DNA from: Eopsaltria australis
Taxonomy: Eukaryota; Chordata; Aves; Passeriformes; Petroicidae
DNA length: 64,000 nucleotides
Direction of reading: 5' to 3'
Assembly: GCA_034509425.1 (NCBI GenBank)
Contig: JAVTVJ010000142.1
Span: 1,246,501 to 1,310,500 of the forward strand
The notes under the pieces were generated by a model. That model worked only from the letters and a program-made list of their open reading frames with translations. It was not told where the DNA came from and made no database searches. Position numbers and translations under genes: made by a program. Below, piece after piece: positions 1 through 13,663 of the stretch (position 1 is its first letter; every line of letters starts with the position of its first letter).

Positions 1-1717
1 CTGTTTCTTGCCCAAGACTAAAAAATAAAGATATGCCGCTCAGTCATCAAATGCATTTTCCACTGTCTCCTTAGTTCTCACAAATTGTAGGTGGTGTATT
101 TGATAATTTCAACACAAAGCAGATAATATGAGGATACCTTTGAACACACTGTCTTACTCTAAAAAACACAGATTACATTATAAGCACAAGAGTAATTATA
201 CATACAAGAATTCAATTAAAAGTGCCTCCCCATTTTTTTTCAGTTTGAAATGAACATAAAGTCCTTGAACCTGCAATTACCTTTACAAAAGGTTTCTATT
301 AAGCTCAAAAGAAAATACATGCAAAAATAATTTTTAATTTTTTCTGAAATAATTTGAAAGGCATTAGAATTGGAACACCAAAATATGTTTTAGGTTTCTA
401 TTTTCAATAAACAAATAAGGACATATTTTTAAAATAATAATGATTTGTGTAAACAACTGTACTATCCAGAACATAGGAAAACCCAAATTATTTAAAATTT
501 TCTTAATGAAAAGCTGGAAGGTAAATAAACTTGATTTCTTCCACAGACAATTCAAATCTTTCCCCAATAAAAAGTCCAAATAATCCTAAAAGATAAGCCA
601 AAACATTTTATGTAATAATAACCAAAAACACGGCAATTTGACTTCATGATCACTATTTTTAAGCCAAAATACAAATATATCCTCGGAGTTTATTTTTAGA
701 AAGCTTTCCTGTGCCATTTAGCATTTCACATTAAAACTTTAAAGAATCCTTCCCACAAATTGTTTAATTTTTGATAATTCAGTCTGTTCCATACTTCTTC
801 ATAAATTCTGATTTATACCTTTCAAAGCTAGAATCAAACAAGTACATCAAAACAAAAGACAAAATTATAACTTGTGGAAAGAGCAATTATTTCCAAATGG
901 AAGGAGGTTATAGAAAATGTTTAGTTTGAAGGGGATTTGTAACTGAATCTGGATTAGACCTAGTGCTTCTTTTAAAATGGACCTTTTAGCAAGACTGGCA
1001 TACATTAACATGAAGCCATTATTTTCCTATATGGAAATACTGAACAGATTAACAGATATATTAAAAAGCCAGTCTGTACATAAAGATCATTTTTTAGCAA
1101 AGGTAATTTTTAAGCAAAGAATAAGACCATTCCAAAAAATTAATGATTTTATACACTAAATTTTTATCACCTGCTCTGCTTTTGGCATTAGTAAAGAATT
1201 ACATATCTGTATTAAAATTTAAAAGGAAGTTTTAGAACAATTGAGTTTTTCTTGCAAAGGGACCGTGAACTAAAAGAAAATACTATACAACTCTTACCCC
1301 AAAAGAGGAAAATGTGCATGCTTGACAAGTTCATACTGGCAATCTGTATAATATACCTATTTTTGATAAATATCTATTTATAATTGAAATGACACCCTAC
1401 ATTATCCTTACCAGAACACATGCATTATTCCTGTGTCCATCATTTAATTCACAATAATAAAATTGAATGTAGAAAGACATCTCCAAATGCAGATTCAAAC
1501 ACCTCTAGCCAGCTGAGAAAAGTTCAATTACAATAGTTTGCAAGCCTAGAAAATGGTGAGAACACTACTCTTCTCAGGGGAAAAGGCAGCAGTAAATCTT
1601 AACTACCAAAAATGAGCACCAGGGGAAAAAAAACAACCAACAAAACATCCTTCTGCTAGAAAAAGGAAAACTCCTAGAAAGACAGAAGCCTTTTACCAAA
1701 AGGCCTAAACTAGAATC

Positions 1718-1718
<1 letters not shown>

Positions 1719-1744
<26 letters not shown>
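1719..1744. repeat. (TA)13 microsatellite
   Basis: Thirteen uninterrupted TA units occur in NOVA1 intron 2. Confidence 0.95.
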
Positions 1745-1749
<5 letters not shown>

Positions 1750-2294
1750 CACTACTAGTAATCTATCCCTATATTTAAGCACACTACTTTCACGACTATG
1801 TAGACTGGAGGTGTATTCCACCTTGCATAAATTCAGTACTTACCTGAATTCAATGTTTGTATACAGAAACTGCTGGTATTATTACTGCCTTTGTGAAAGT
1901 GTCTCTACTTGCTCTTGTGGGAGGCAGCAGCAAATAGGAAAGAAATTATAATTTTCAGTCCTCATGCTTAAGATACCAGAAAGAATTTTTATTTCTTTTT
2001 GCTTAAGGTACTAGAATATCAGCAGTGGAAAGATGGAAGAACTGTACCCAGAAAACTGGAGAAATGCTCACCTCTAGGGGAGTATTTGACCTCAAGCAAA
2101 ACAAAGAATGGGAAACAATTCATCATGCTTTGATTGTATCCAAACACCTTCACCCTACCTAAAAACTGCAAGTTTTACTCATCTGAATTCATCAGTGATT
2201 GTTTTAATGGTGGAATTCCTATTCCGAAGAGCAAGTACAAAAGCAGAAGTAAAAAAGATTCATGTTAAAATGCTTATGAAATAAACTACTCACT

Positions 2295-2318
2295 TTTCAG
2301 CACTTAGACGTGCTGAAA
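2295..2318. repeat. Short perfect hairpin
   Basis: A 9 bp stem (TTTCAGCAC pairing with GTGCTGAAA) encloses a 6-base loop. It is intronic, no function is assigned, and stems of this size arise by chance. Confidence 0.5.
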
Positions 2319-4652
2319 TATTACTGAGATTCAGAATTCAAAAGACTTGTTGTGGGAAAATTTGGAGCTCTAAAAATAACTTGAAGACTAAAAACTGAAA
2401 TTAAATACTTGTTCAGACAATCACTGACTTCCCCAAATAAGCAGCATACACAGAGTATTTTCTGGATTAAATATATGTTTTTAACTATCTTCAGCACTCT
2501 TGCACAACATGGCCTATCCAGCAAGATTCTTCAATTTCCCCATTGGAAGAGGGAAAACTTTGGGGACGTCCCACATTTTGAAGCAGGCAACACAAGTTAT
2601 TTCTAACTAGGAGAAACATCTATGCAGGAATTCAATATGAAAACCACTTTTTGCTTTTGAGCAAAGGAGAAAGAAATGGAGGAAATTATAAACCCCTTAG
2701 AATCCAGCATGTAAAAGCTATGCGAAAACTACTGCACTCTAAAAGGATTAACACAACAAAGTCTTCTTAAAGTAGAGTGAAACTTTAGGAATTATTCAAT
2801 ATGGAGTGATAAAATCTCAAATTTTCTGAGGTACGCTGGTCTTTCCTGCTACATAGAGACTTACCTATAAGGATTCCAGAATACCTATGGATACACTTGT
2901 TTCTTTTCTAACTGGCATCACTTCACAAAGTATGCCATCATTCTCCCTTGGTTTGCCAATAAACTGCATCACAATTCAGCAGATAATTACTAATAGCACT
3001 ATTTCCTCTAAATCAGCATTGCAACATCACAGCTCTTTCTAGATCTACTGGAGTAGGTCATCCTAAAAATACAAAATTTTAGTTCCTGAAATACTTGCAG
3101 TTTTAAGCACACTTGACTTGAATATCAGATGGCCATCATCAGCTTCTCTGCGCCTCCCAAATAAACATAGCTTGCATTATGAAAACCTTGTAACACAACA
3201 CCAGTCCTACAAATACACACTAATTTACACCAAAACCCCTGTATGCTTTCTTAGAATCCTTAACAGGGAAAACCCATCCAAATTAAGACACTTCCATGCT
3301 TGTAAGTACCGAGAGCATTAAGATCACCCACTCTGAACTCCTACGCATTAATATTTCACAGAAAAAAAAAATCCTTGCATTATCTTACGAGCCAATCTAA
3401 CTACATACCTATTTTTAAGGAAAAGTTCATCAAGTCTTACATGCAGATGAAATACTGCAACCCTTAGCAAATTGTTGTAATCACTTCTGAAATTTTGTAC
3501 AGGGAGAAACAAGGCACCCAAATCAGAACTAACCAACCTAGTAAAGAGCAAAATTCTTAACAATAACAAAAATCTTCAGACAAAGAACACAACTCTGTCA
3601 AAATTCACAAGCAGAGACTTCTTTACAAAAGAAAACAAAAAGAATTTTGCACAAGATGAAACTTCACAAATTCCTGGACTAGTCAACATAGAAAGCATGA
3701 CAGTCCTTTAGACACTGTATGATTCCATTGAAAAATGGACAAAGGAAATAAATAAAGAGAAGCTTCTTTTTCCTCATTCTGAGCATATTCATGTGTGTTG
3801 GAAAAAGGAAATATCAAGGTACTTATTTTACAGTTATGTATGACTAAATTTTGTGTCCTTATGTCTGCACTAATGAAATTAGAAAGTACTAAGCTAATAA
3901 AGTGTGAAGGACAAAACTGAACTACTTCTGAACATCACAACTAACATTCTTTCAAGTAATAATTACTATCAAACAAAAGAGCCCTTAGAAAAGATAATAT
4001 AGAGACAATAGAATCTTGTTGTTACTAATCAACAAAGCACCATTAAAAAACTGGAATAAAAATAAACTAGTTATAAATATCTTGCTTAATTCCAACACTG
4101 ACCTTGTTACCACTATCCATTCCATATCTCCTAGACTAAAGGGTATAAAATATTTGCATAAACTGAGGGGGGGTTGTTTTCCAAATGTAGAGGAAACCTA
4201 ATGGGACAAATATAGATGCCCATTTGATTGATTTTCTACCATCAAGAGCATGCAAGACTAAAGTTCTGAGACTAGCAATTACACATATTTCTACATACAC
4301 TCAGATATTTTTTAACACTCTGATTTAAAATCAGAGGAACCATTTTTTCCTTCTAAATCCTAGCTATTCAGGGAAAGAACCATCTTTCTAGCTATGAATC
4401 AATAAATAAAAAAAAATAAAAAAAAATTATTCATTAATAATTAATTCATAATATATCATGTTGACACTTACTAGAACAGCTAGTCACAGATGTAGATCCA
4501 TACAGAACTTACAAATATTATAAAATTATAAAGTATGTGTTTTATTATTGTTAAAGGTAGTGCAAATACTAGATGAGCACTTGGCATCACCAACATAAAA
4601 AAACCCCACAAAACCATACATCCCTAAAAAAGAATTTTTGTAAAGTTAACAT

Positions 4653-4680
4653 TTCCTTTTCCTTTTCCTTTTTTTTTTTT
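4653..4680 (+). repeat. TTCCTTT/poly-T pyrimidine tract
   Basis: TTCCTT units run into a 12-T run on the plus strand. Confidence 0.85.
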
Positions 4681-6083
4681 GAGTATTTTGCTATGCTGGA
4701 AATTATATGTTGTTTGATGAAGACTAATCTCAATAAAAAACTGGTGGAATTTAGTGTACTGCAGTGCACAGTAAAAGAATCAGAAGTTAGGAAATTATAA
4801 AGTTAAAAGGTATTCCTGGGAAATACAAATTTTACTTTAGATTGACAGAGTCGCCAAGTGTTCACCTAATAACGTAAGTAGAAAACATACAAAGAATGAA
4901 GTGTGCACACGCATGCAAGGCAGAAAACAAACCCCATACATGTTCTACATCTAACACTTGCAACAAATCATTTTTATAAAGCTTTAAGGCATCCAGTAGC
5001 AGCGTTTCATTGCAGACCTTTGAAAAATCAGCACAGACAGAATGCCGGAAGACCCTCTCTTGTTCCACAGAAGTTTTCTTCAAATCCAGTTCAAAATTCC
5101 ACTAAAAACCCACCTATTCGCCTTATTTTTTTTTTTTTTGGTGTTTCTCAGGATAATTGTTGGTAGACTGCCAGATTACAATAAAACATAAATATTCTAT
5201 AACTCCAGCTCAATACTGCTGCCAAAACAGTATCTGTGGCAGCACCTGAATTGCTGCTGCTCCTACTATTTGTACTATACACTACCCTACCTGTACTCTA
5301 GCATTTCCTAACACTGGATTACAGATGGGGACAAAACGGAAACCACTGTCAGATCGAGCCCCAACACTGGCATATGGCCCAACTGGTCTTGCCTCCCCCT
5401 TCCCTCACAGCCATGACATTTTACAGCCCAACTCTTTTGGAATACACTCTGATAATAGTTTTAATTTTGTAAGTACACTGGATGCTCAACAAAGCCAACT
5501 GAATGGACACATGCCATTTCCTACTTTTCCAGTGCATGACCTAATATAAATATTTTCAATAGCTCATGTTATAAAAAGAACAACTCCACCATTGTACATT
5601 CAATTAAATATTTGTAATTTTTTATGTACAATTTGAAAGCCAGAATTTAGAATACGCTAGGAAGATGATAAATTGCTGCTGCGCCTGATGATCTGGTTCT
5701 CTACAGAGAATTTTTTTCCCCATATTGCCAATGAAGAATCTAAATAGGACTAAAGTCACTACTTGAGAATAAAAAAATACATACAAATCTTCCAAGAGCT
5801 TTGGAGGTGTGCACTATGGTTCTTGATTCAAGCAAACAGGTGCCACTCTATCAAGTGGGGGGAAATAGTACAAATGTGTGAAGCTCTTTATGTGGGAAAT
5901 TACAAGAGAGTTAAATGGCACTGAGCAAGGCACAAAAAGTGCTTTTAAAATAGAAACAAGGGAACATGCAGAGAACCTCAGTATCTAATTTAATTAATGA
6001 TTGAGAATGCAAAGGCTCCAACTGGTGAAACATTAGCAGCAGCCATGAATTTCACTGTAGTTCTGTATAACAAGTAATCTTAC

Positions 6084-6223
6084 CTGAGTGATTCTCAAAA
6101 AAATGTCAACACATCGATTGTATTTTTCATCTGATCCTGTCAATGCTGAGATGACAGGCCCTGCAGGATGCAGTGAGAGATCAACGATGAAAAACAGATG
6201 TTTAGTCTTTTCAAAATCAAAAC
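6084..6223 (-). other. Candidate cryptic or alternative exon in NOVA1 intron 2
   Basis: On the minus strand a 140 bp segment lies between acceptor CTTGTAG|G and donor CACTCAG|GTAAGA, a near-perfect donor. The reading frame that is open throughout enters in phase 1, the same phase in which exon 2 ends, and leaves in phase 0. It would encode 46 residues after the split Gly. The first part is hydrophobic (FDFEKTKHLFFIVDLSLHPA). The last part, VISALTGSDEKYNRCVDIFL followed by RITQ, resembles by eye the final strand-G-helix of a KH domain, for example NOVA1 KH2 (VVTVSGEPEQNRKAVELIIQ). The acceptor has a weak pyrimidine tract, and open frames of this length are common by chance in this AT-rich sequence. 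I do not recognise it as part of any known gene. It could equally be a chance frame. Confidence 0.2.
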
Positions 6224-9200
6224 CTACAAGACCAGGTAAATATGAAATTTTGTCCAAGATTCATGCTTCTTTATATCCAACAAAGGCTAATGTTACATAA
6301 CCACTTTCATATACATAAGTTGACAAGAGTATCTCTCACTTACAAGGGATCTGACCCCAGGTCAATCACACCACCAATGTTTAAATTTAGACCCGGTCCC
6401 TAATATACTGTTCTTTCAAGTGCTATCTGGTCACATAGCCAGTTATTTACATCACCTACATCAACCTATGTTCTCCAAACTTTCACAAAGGAGACTTAAT
6501 TTTGTCCATCAGTTATGCAGAACACTTAAACCTTACACAAATTTACTGCAATTCAGAAGTCAAGAAGAACAATAACTAGCTCAAGCAAACAGTGATAAAC
6601 TCACACTCAAAGGCAACAAAAGTATGCTAGCATTGTACAGTTGGGAGCTGACTTCCATAGACGTGTCTCCAAAGACCACCTTAAACTGACATTTCAATCA
6701 GATAAGTTCTTGCAAAGGAATTGCAATGCTTGGCTGTTATCAAGAGTAGCACACCTAATATTAAGTAAACTCCAGTAAGATTCAACTGTAATTAATTATC
6801 AATATGTTAAAGTGAAAATAAGCTCATATGGGTGGATAGGAATTTAGATGTTGTGATTTTTATGTATTAAAATATTTATTGTGTCTATCAAATATAGGGA
6901 AAATTTAAAGCAGCGTATTCTGACAATCCTTTCTCTATTTTTAATCAAAATACAAGCAATGTAGTTGATCTTTATAATGCCGTGAATAATCACAAGTTGG
7001 GATGGAGAAACCCCTGAAATCAAAACAAAAATAGGATGGAATAGAGCTACACAAATCTGTACTGGAACACTTACAAGATCTCTAGGTTATAGTATAGTTT
7101 GATACTTCCTTTGGGGGGAGGAAAATGGCCCTGAATACCAGGGTGAATTGTAAGGAACCTGATATTTTCCTAAATCTATGTCATGCAGTCAGACTGAAGA
7201 CAGTCATATATCTACAGTAAATTAATAACCTTGCACATGCACAGCACACTAATTGATTTCACTTGCCAAATACCAAATTCCAACTCTCCATGTTTCCATG
7301 CTACTACAAATCCTCAAAGCAACCACAAGACTGGGCTAAATAAAGCAAGCACTAAGCATTCCCACCACAGAACATACTACACTACACCAAAATTCATACC
7401 AGACACAGTATAATTCTTTTCATTTACAAACAATAGTTGTCAGAACAAGCACAAATATTTTTGCTAAATCCATTATACCCATGACATTTCAAAAACACGT
7501 GCATCAGTTTCATTACTCAACAGAGAGACTTGATAAACAGGAAAAACATATTAGAGTTTTAGATTGAAGTACATTAGGAATTGTATGCTAGTGTCAAACA
7601 AATCCAATTAGAAAAACGAAAAGGCCTACCTAGAAACATGGCCATCAATAAGAGTCAGAAAAGCAGCCTTCCAATTTCTAATATGTATTGCGTTTTGTAC
7701 CATGACACTGCAGCCTCTGAGGGTCAGATTAATTAAGATCAACAGCAGCTGCAGTGCAATGTGAGAAGCACACGGCCACAGCTCTCACCAGTCCAGCCCA
7801 ATTACCTGCAGCATTCCAGCACTGGACAACTGACAACTACGATACTCCTCACCAAGCCCTTAACTCCCACTGGCCTACTGAGAAATGGTAAGAAACAAAC
7901 TAAATTCTAAGATGGATTGGAAAGCTGACTGCACTGCTGCAAGGTGCAACCATGAGTCTCCAAGATATTCGTCAGACAAATCTTTATAGTTGTTGCTTAG
8001 CTTTATGTGGGAGCTCTGTCCAAAGACAGAAATGTGATAGCAGTAAGGTGCAAGCCCTCTTCCCCAACCACACTATGCTCCATTTCTGGAGGCCAGTCTG
8101 ACAAATTCACTAATCCAAGGTTTTCTTCCCTGGCCAAAAAGCTACTGATCAGTGACAAAATAAATTCTCTGGTCAACTGCTGAGGACAATATCTAAGCTA
8201 ATTAAATTAATTAAAGAACAAACAAGATCAAAGAGTATTTGAAAAGATATTGCTTGTTGCAGGTTGCATCCATTAAGAAAAGCAAATATGTGTTTTGTTT
8301 ACTGCACAAGAGAGAAGAGGAAAACAAGATTCAGACATTCCCTGTTTATATTTTTTAAATATTAGCTGTAACACCTATTCTCTATCAAGAATCCATTAAA
8401 GCTTGGATCTATCTACAAAAAACTATTGAATTATTGCATGGAAATTTTAAACTTCATGAAAAGGGAAAACTTAAGTCTTATTTAATTTTTAAATGAATAA
8501 TTGCTTTACAGAAATCCTGACTTTATCAAAAAACAATGCTGTTACAAGAAGGTTCTTCATCTATATAAGCTTTCTAACCTACAGAAAATACTTTGGTTTT
8601 CAACTATATTGAAATCTAGGTAAAAGCAATCACTGTGAAAATGTTCAAAAGTTAAAATACGACATTTCCCTGTCATAACAGCTGTCCTCACTCTGTTCTC
8701 TATTTTGACAACAATGTTAGTTGTTAGCCTGTGTCATTTATTAAAGTTAGACTAACCATTCCAAATCTGTCAGAAGTTCTTGTAAACCTTTCCATACAAG
8801 ACAAAGACACAGTACTTTCTTGCAAACCAAAGCCATTTACTATGTCAAAGTTGATTCATTCGTTAACATGAATAAGTCCCTACAGGTTGAAAAAAAATCA
8901 GTGCCAGATTTCTACTTTAACTTCTCAAAACTTCTCTAAGCCTACCAAATTAGAGTCTAGTGAGTGATAGTACACAGGACAAGTTAGATATGTAACAATC
9001 TCAAGATCCTACTAAGTTACATATTCACTTTTAGCTTCCTTTTAAATGCAAAATACTACAGATCTGCTGGCTAACAAGCTAACTTTTTTTTATTCTGTTT
9101 CAGTAACCAGGCAACAGACAACTGTCCAACTGAGAATTATCTCTCTGAACAGCTGGCAATCAACACTTGGGAGTTTTTGGTGGTTGGTCTCTTTTTTTTT

Positions 9201-10313
9201 TTTTTCTTTTAAACTAGTACAAAGATCAGTGATTACTTGAAAAATCTATACAGCTCTAGATTCCACCTCTGAAATCTCTACTCACTATTTAGTAATTTCC
9301 TCAGTCCCAGTAATTCCATTCAGTCCCTGAAGTTACTCATGTTTACAACAGAATCTGAAAGTCTTAGATATATAGTTATGTAGTGTCTAATTAGCTAATG
9401 TTAACACTTCAGGAAAAAAAATAGGATCATCAAGAAAAAAAATGAGATGCATTTATTGATGCATAACAAACCCCTTCAAGGAACCAGGAGAAGAGTTAAT
9501 AACTGGAGCCATTCTTGCTTCTAACTCCATTACTCTTTTTTCTTCCATAGCTGAAAAAGCAGTATTTCACTTCAACAATTATTTCAAGTGTTGATTTTAA
9601 AAAATTCCTTTCCTTACTAGATTTTGTTATTTTTAAGTCATAAATTTACATAATAAACTCTATTTCTATAAAGAAAATAGTAATAGAGAGCCAAGCTTGA
9701 TATATTATACCTTTCTCCTTCCCAGCAGTTTATGGGAGTAATGATGCTATAAGATTATTAATTATAAATTCCTGTAACTTAATGTGTTATTTACACATTC
9801 AATGTTTTTGAAAGATCTTTAGGAGTCAGAATAAGAGACTTTTCAGAAGGGCACTGGCACAAAGATTAGCTAGACTATCTCCCATAACACATGAATGATT
9901 AAAAAAAAGTCTGATATTTAAACAGAAAGCATCTAAAAAATACAAGTCCCTTGGTAAAAGCACAAAATAGTCACACAATACTGCATACACTCTCTGCATG
10001 AGATGGGAAACTCCCACCTTTTATATTCTCCAAATATTTAGATCACTACTGACTAGAAATCTGCTATAAGAACAACACATATAATATATTGCTAAAACCA
10101 GTAAAACCTTATCCCCATTTAATTATGCTTTTATTAATCTCTGTTCTTGATATGATCTAATTTAAGTACACCTATGACATCATATTCCAATAAACTGAAA
10201 AACACTGACCAAGCTCAAATTCACTCAAGCACCGAGTTCAGACCAGGCAAGATCCTGTTGCAAGATAAACAACATGATGTGATGTAACATAATTTTGTGC
10301 ATGTGTGTGCATA

Positions 10314-10392
10314 TGTGAGAGACTGGGGCGGGAATGCAGAGAGAGGGAGGGAGAGGGGGAGAGTGTGTGCATGAGAGAGAAAGAGAGAGAGT
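10314..10392 (+). repeat. GA-rich low-complexity block with embedded GTGTG
   Basis: GAGAGAGGGAGG-type purine sequence is interrupted by a GTGTGTGC segment. A GC-rich patch containing CpGs (GGCAGCGCTCG) follows directly. It accounts for two overlapping Ser/Leu/His-rich minus-strand open frames, which are not genes. Confidence 0.8.
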
Positions 10393-11803
10393 GTACGGCA
10401 GCGCTCGCAAGGGAAAAATATACACGGCCTGAGTAGTTGGGAGTCCGGTGCCCACTAAAATGCAGAATGAGAAACATATAAGCAATGACAGCTTCAGACA
10501 ACAGAAATAATCTTTCTTCTATTATTCAAAAAAACATACATTATAATAGCTTCACAGAATAGCCACTTTCTTTATCAAGTTGGCTAAATCTGTATTCAAT
10601 TTTTTGAACCAAAACCTAGCAGTCAATACGCACTTTATTTTCTATGCAGAAGGATCAGCACCATTTAGTTTAAAAGTAGGGCATATTTTGCCATTTTAAT
10701 TTTATTTCTTCTAATCTTGGGGGACAAGCCTGAACAGAAAAGAATCAGGGATAATCTAGGCACAATATCCAAAGTCAAATTGCAGGAGTCCAGACAAAAA
10801 GTAAAAATCAGCGGGTAACCTGAAAAGAGAGCAATAAATTGTGTACTCAAAAATAAAACTGTAGTGGACAGTAATGTATTTATATACTGCTTCCTATCTT
10901 GTAAACTAAAATGTTCAATGCAAAGCTGTTTTTTTCCTTCAATTTCTTGTAATTAGAGCTGCCATATAATTCTTCAGTAATTATGTCACCTTTTGACGCA
11001 CAAAAATAATTCCAACAGAAATCAGTCTGCATATTGAAGTCCTATATCACAAAGGGAAAAGAAAAAAACACTATTAGATCATAGGAACTACTCGTAACTT
11101 CTGTATTACAAGCACCTTTCTCCTTTCCAAACAGGAACTTACTCACTTTTCTAAAACTTTTTGGAAATAACAGAAAACTTTCATAGAAGCTTCAATGACA
11201 GAACATTCCACGGCGAAACATACATTATACACATTTGTAGTCAAAGCATCAGAGGTAAGTAACACCTATTAGGAAAACAGTAATTGTTTAAAAAACTTCA
11301 TAAGAAAAATAAACCATAACTTTATCTTAGCTCTTTCACAAGGTTTGTATTCCCTAATGTTATATGAGCAAGAGAGTCTGGAAGAAACCCAAAAGCCATC
11401 AGCTCAAAGAATGACAAGACCTCCGAAAATTCCATGGGCTGGTGGTCAGACGCAAACAGAAATACTAACAAGAGCCAGCCACGCAGGAATCCATTTCCCA
11501 TCCCTGTTCCATGCTTTAGCAGGTATCAGTCACCAACATCCCTAAAACACTCACTTTCCATGTGACACAACGTGGCTGCAAATTCAAGGCAGACTGCATA
11601 AAGTTGAACTGGAACTTCATGTGCACCTGTTAGTGTGAAAATGCTTGAGCGTTCCTGCCCCAGTTATTTATATTATTGCTGCTGATTTTAAGGGAGAATA
11701 AGTTTATGCCGCAAGTGTTTTTCCCATGTTGTTCTAGCTTGCGATTTTTTATTTTTCAAAGGTTCTTCTGCTACTACTGTTGCATCTTTACAATTTCCTA
11801 CAC

Positions 11804-11819
11804 AAAAAAAAAAAAAAAA
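11804..11819 (+). repeat. A16 homopolymer
   Basis: A run of sixteen A occurs in intron 2. No adjacent retroposed sequence was recognised. Confidence 0.9.
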
Positions 11820-13519
11820 TAATTCTGATTTAATCAGAAAACAGAGGAACTATACTAGAGCACTGAACAAAAGATCTAATCTTTGGAGCGTCCTTTCCAA
11901 GTGAGTGTAAATAAACTGTAGTAAAACGAAAAGGCTCGTAATTTGGTATTTGGAGAATTCTTCATAAACACCAATTTTCTGTAACATTCTTGCATATCTG
12001 ATAACCCCTCATGTATAATGCAGAAAATCTATTTCATTTTCATCTATTGACAGTGAATTTAATTTACTATTGCAGCTCTTTACCCAGATTATGTTATTAA
12101 TTCTGCAATCAGGCTCTTTAGAATGCTTTTATTTCTTCAAAGAGTTTTCACAATTCTACATTGATTTTTTTTCACCCTAACATACCTTTCAAAATAAAGT
12201 ATCATGTTTTTCCTAGCTTTCTAAAAAAAGTAAAAAAGAAAAAAGCATCAAAAGCAACAAGCACCAGTTTATAAGCTGTAACTTTCAACAGGAAAAAAAT
12301 CTACATGCATCACTTCAATCTGTGACATTTAAGTATTATAAACTACATTCATTAAGGAGACATACAACAGGTGCATTAGAATTTCCACATCAACAACCAT
12401 ATTTGTAAATAGAACAAAATATCTCCGTTAATAAAGTTATCCACTTCTGCCTGACAGTAGAGTTAGAGGACAGGAAAGCTAAATGCTCCAATGTTAGTGT
12501 TCTGTTTACATCCATACCAACTGCCTTTGCTGTTTTGTAGAATTCAGTCATCTTGTTAAAATAGAACAAATGCAAAGCAGCTCTTATATTTCCAAAAGAA
12601 AAAAGTCAGCAACAACTAGTCAACTCAATTCAAAATCACCAGTTACTCTTCAAAAGAACAAAATCAAAACACAAAAGTGTCAACTATGTTATTTTGCATC
12701 AGTTTTTAGAAAGTCCTCTAGAGCAAAGTTCAATTACAGAATCCTAATTTGTTCATCTTTAGGAAAAAAACCTCAATTATTCAACTGCAGAAACTAAAAT
12801 CTTGTCTATCATTATATAAGACTCCCCCTTCAGAAATCTTATAAAGGAGGAATGCTAATTCAGGTATTCATTACTGTTATAGCCAAATATTAAAAACTTT
12901 TCATGTGCATAATACAGCTAATATAAAATTCTACTTTTTTATTCATCCAAAGTATTTCAGTTTTATAATAGTTTTCTTCCACCATCATGATAAACATAAT
13001 ATAAAGAATATCTAAAGAGCAGCACTTGTCCTCTTTACTTCACTCCAGAGCCAATGAACAAAGCAGTGAAGCAGAAAGAAGGTACATAATGGATTTAAAG
13101 TAAATGGCCCATTCTTTAAGAGGCAGTCTCTCATTTTTACTCATTCTAGCTTGTCATTACAATGTCTGGAAACTTCAAACGAACAATTATCTTTACACCA
13201 CCTGTCACACTGGTTCCTTAAAGCTAGATTATTTTAAAATAAAAAATAAAACAATCAATGTTAATGAAAATAATCTTTTGCAGAAATACTTTAAATGACT
13301 TTAAACCGATTTCAAGCATTTAGTGTCCAGTGCAGTCCATTCCATACACCAAAACAGACAGAATATTTATATTCACTATTGCACTTTGCAACATACTTTT
13401 CTGAGACATAATGCTTCCTTCTGCACTGGAAGCTTAATCATCAATATATGAAACACACTGACATGTACATACATGCCTGGGAATTTAAAAATAAACAATT
13501 GGCTAATTTTTGCACCTAC

Positions 13520-13663
13520 CTGGATAAAAATCTTTGGATTTAGACAGCTTGATGGTGGCCCCAGTCTCTTTCTGCAACTGAACAATTGTCTGTCCTCCCT
13601 TCCCAATTATAGATCCAGCAGCATAACTAGGTATGAGGACCTTTAGAAAATACTGGCCATCCT
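13520..13663 (-). CDS. NOVA1: NOVA1 exon 2: first half of KH domain 1
   Basis: This 144 bp exon encodes residues 46-93 plus the first base of codon 94. On the minus strand the acceptor is TTTTTCAG and the donor is CCAG|GTAGGT. Translation begins [20 protein letters not shown] and ends KSKDFYP, as far as I recall identical to mammalian NOVA1. It holds the start of KH1: a beta strand (FLKVLI), then the GXXG nucleic-acid loop as GKGG at about residues 66-69, then the helix [12 protein letters not shown] and strand TIKLS. The GXXG loop contacts RNA; NOVA KH domains read YCAY tetranucleotides. The domain is incomplete because the exon starting TTERVCLIQG lies beyond the left edge. Both exon ends are phase 1, so skipping this exon would keep the frame but delete the RNA-binding loop. 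Confidence 0.97.

Larger units (their letters stand above)
1..13519 (-). other. NOVA1: NOVA1 intron 2 (partial, continues past left edge)
   Basis: Everything left of exon 2 is intronic on the NOVA1 strand. The next canonical exon, which in the protein begins TTERVCLIQG, was looked for in minus-strand translation and not seen, so intron 2 is at least 13.5 kb here. The stretch is AT-rich, with a TA microsatellite, a TTCCTTT tract, a GA-rich block and a 16-A run, listed separately. A slightly GC-richer patch at about 7690-8150 has no recognised content. A splice-flanked open segment at 6084-6223 is listed separately. Confidence 0.85.

Noticed and set aside
3348..3569. Minus-strand open frame preceded by an acceptor-like TTTACTAG
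   Set aside because: No matching strong donor in frame and no recognised protein; likely chance.
4943..5107. Minus-strand open segment that reads like a real protein (contains SVEQERVFRHSVCADFSK and ETLLLDALKLYKNDLLQV)
   Set aside because: Polypyrimidine tract and acceptor are poor, the donor is weak, and I recognise no family. Length is within chance expectation.
5293..5400. Minus-strand short open segment ending at a good donor (ACAG|GTAGGG)
   Set aside because: No credible acceptor, an in-frame stop just upstream, and no recognised protein.
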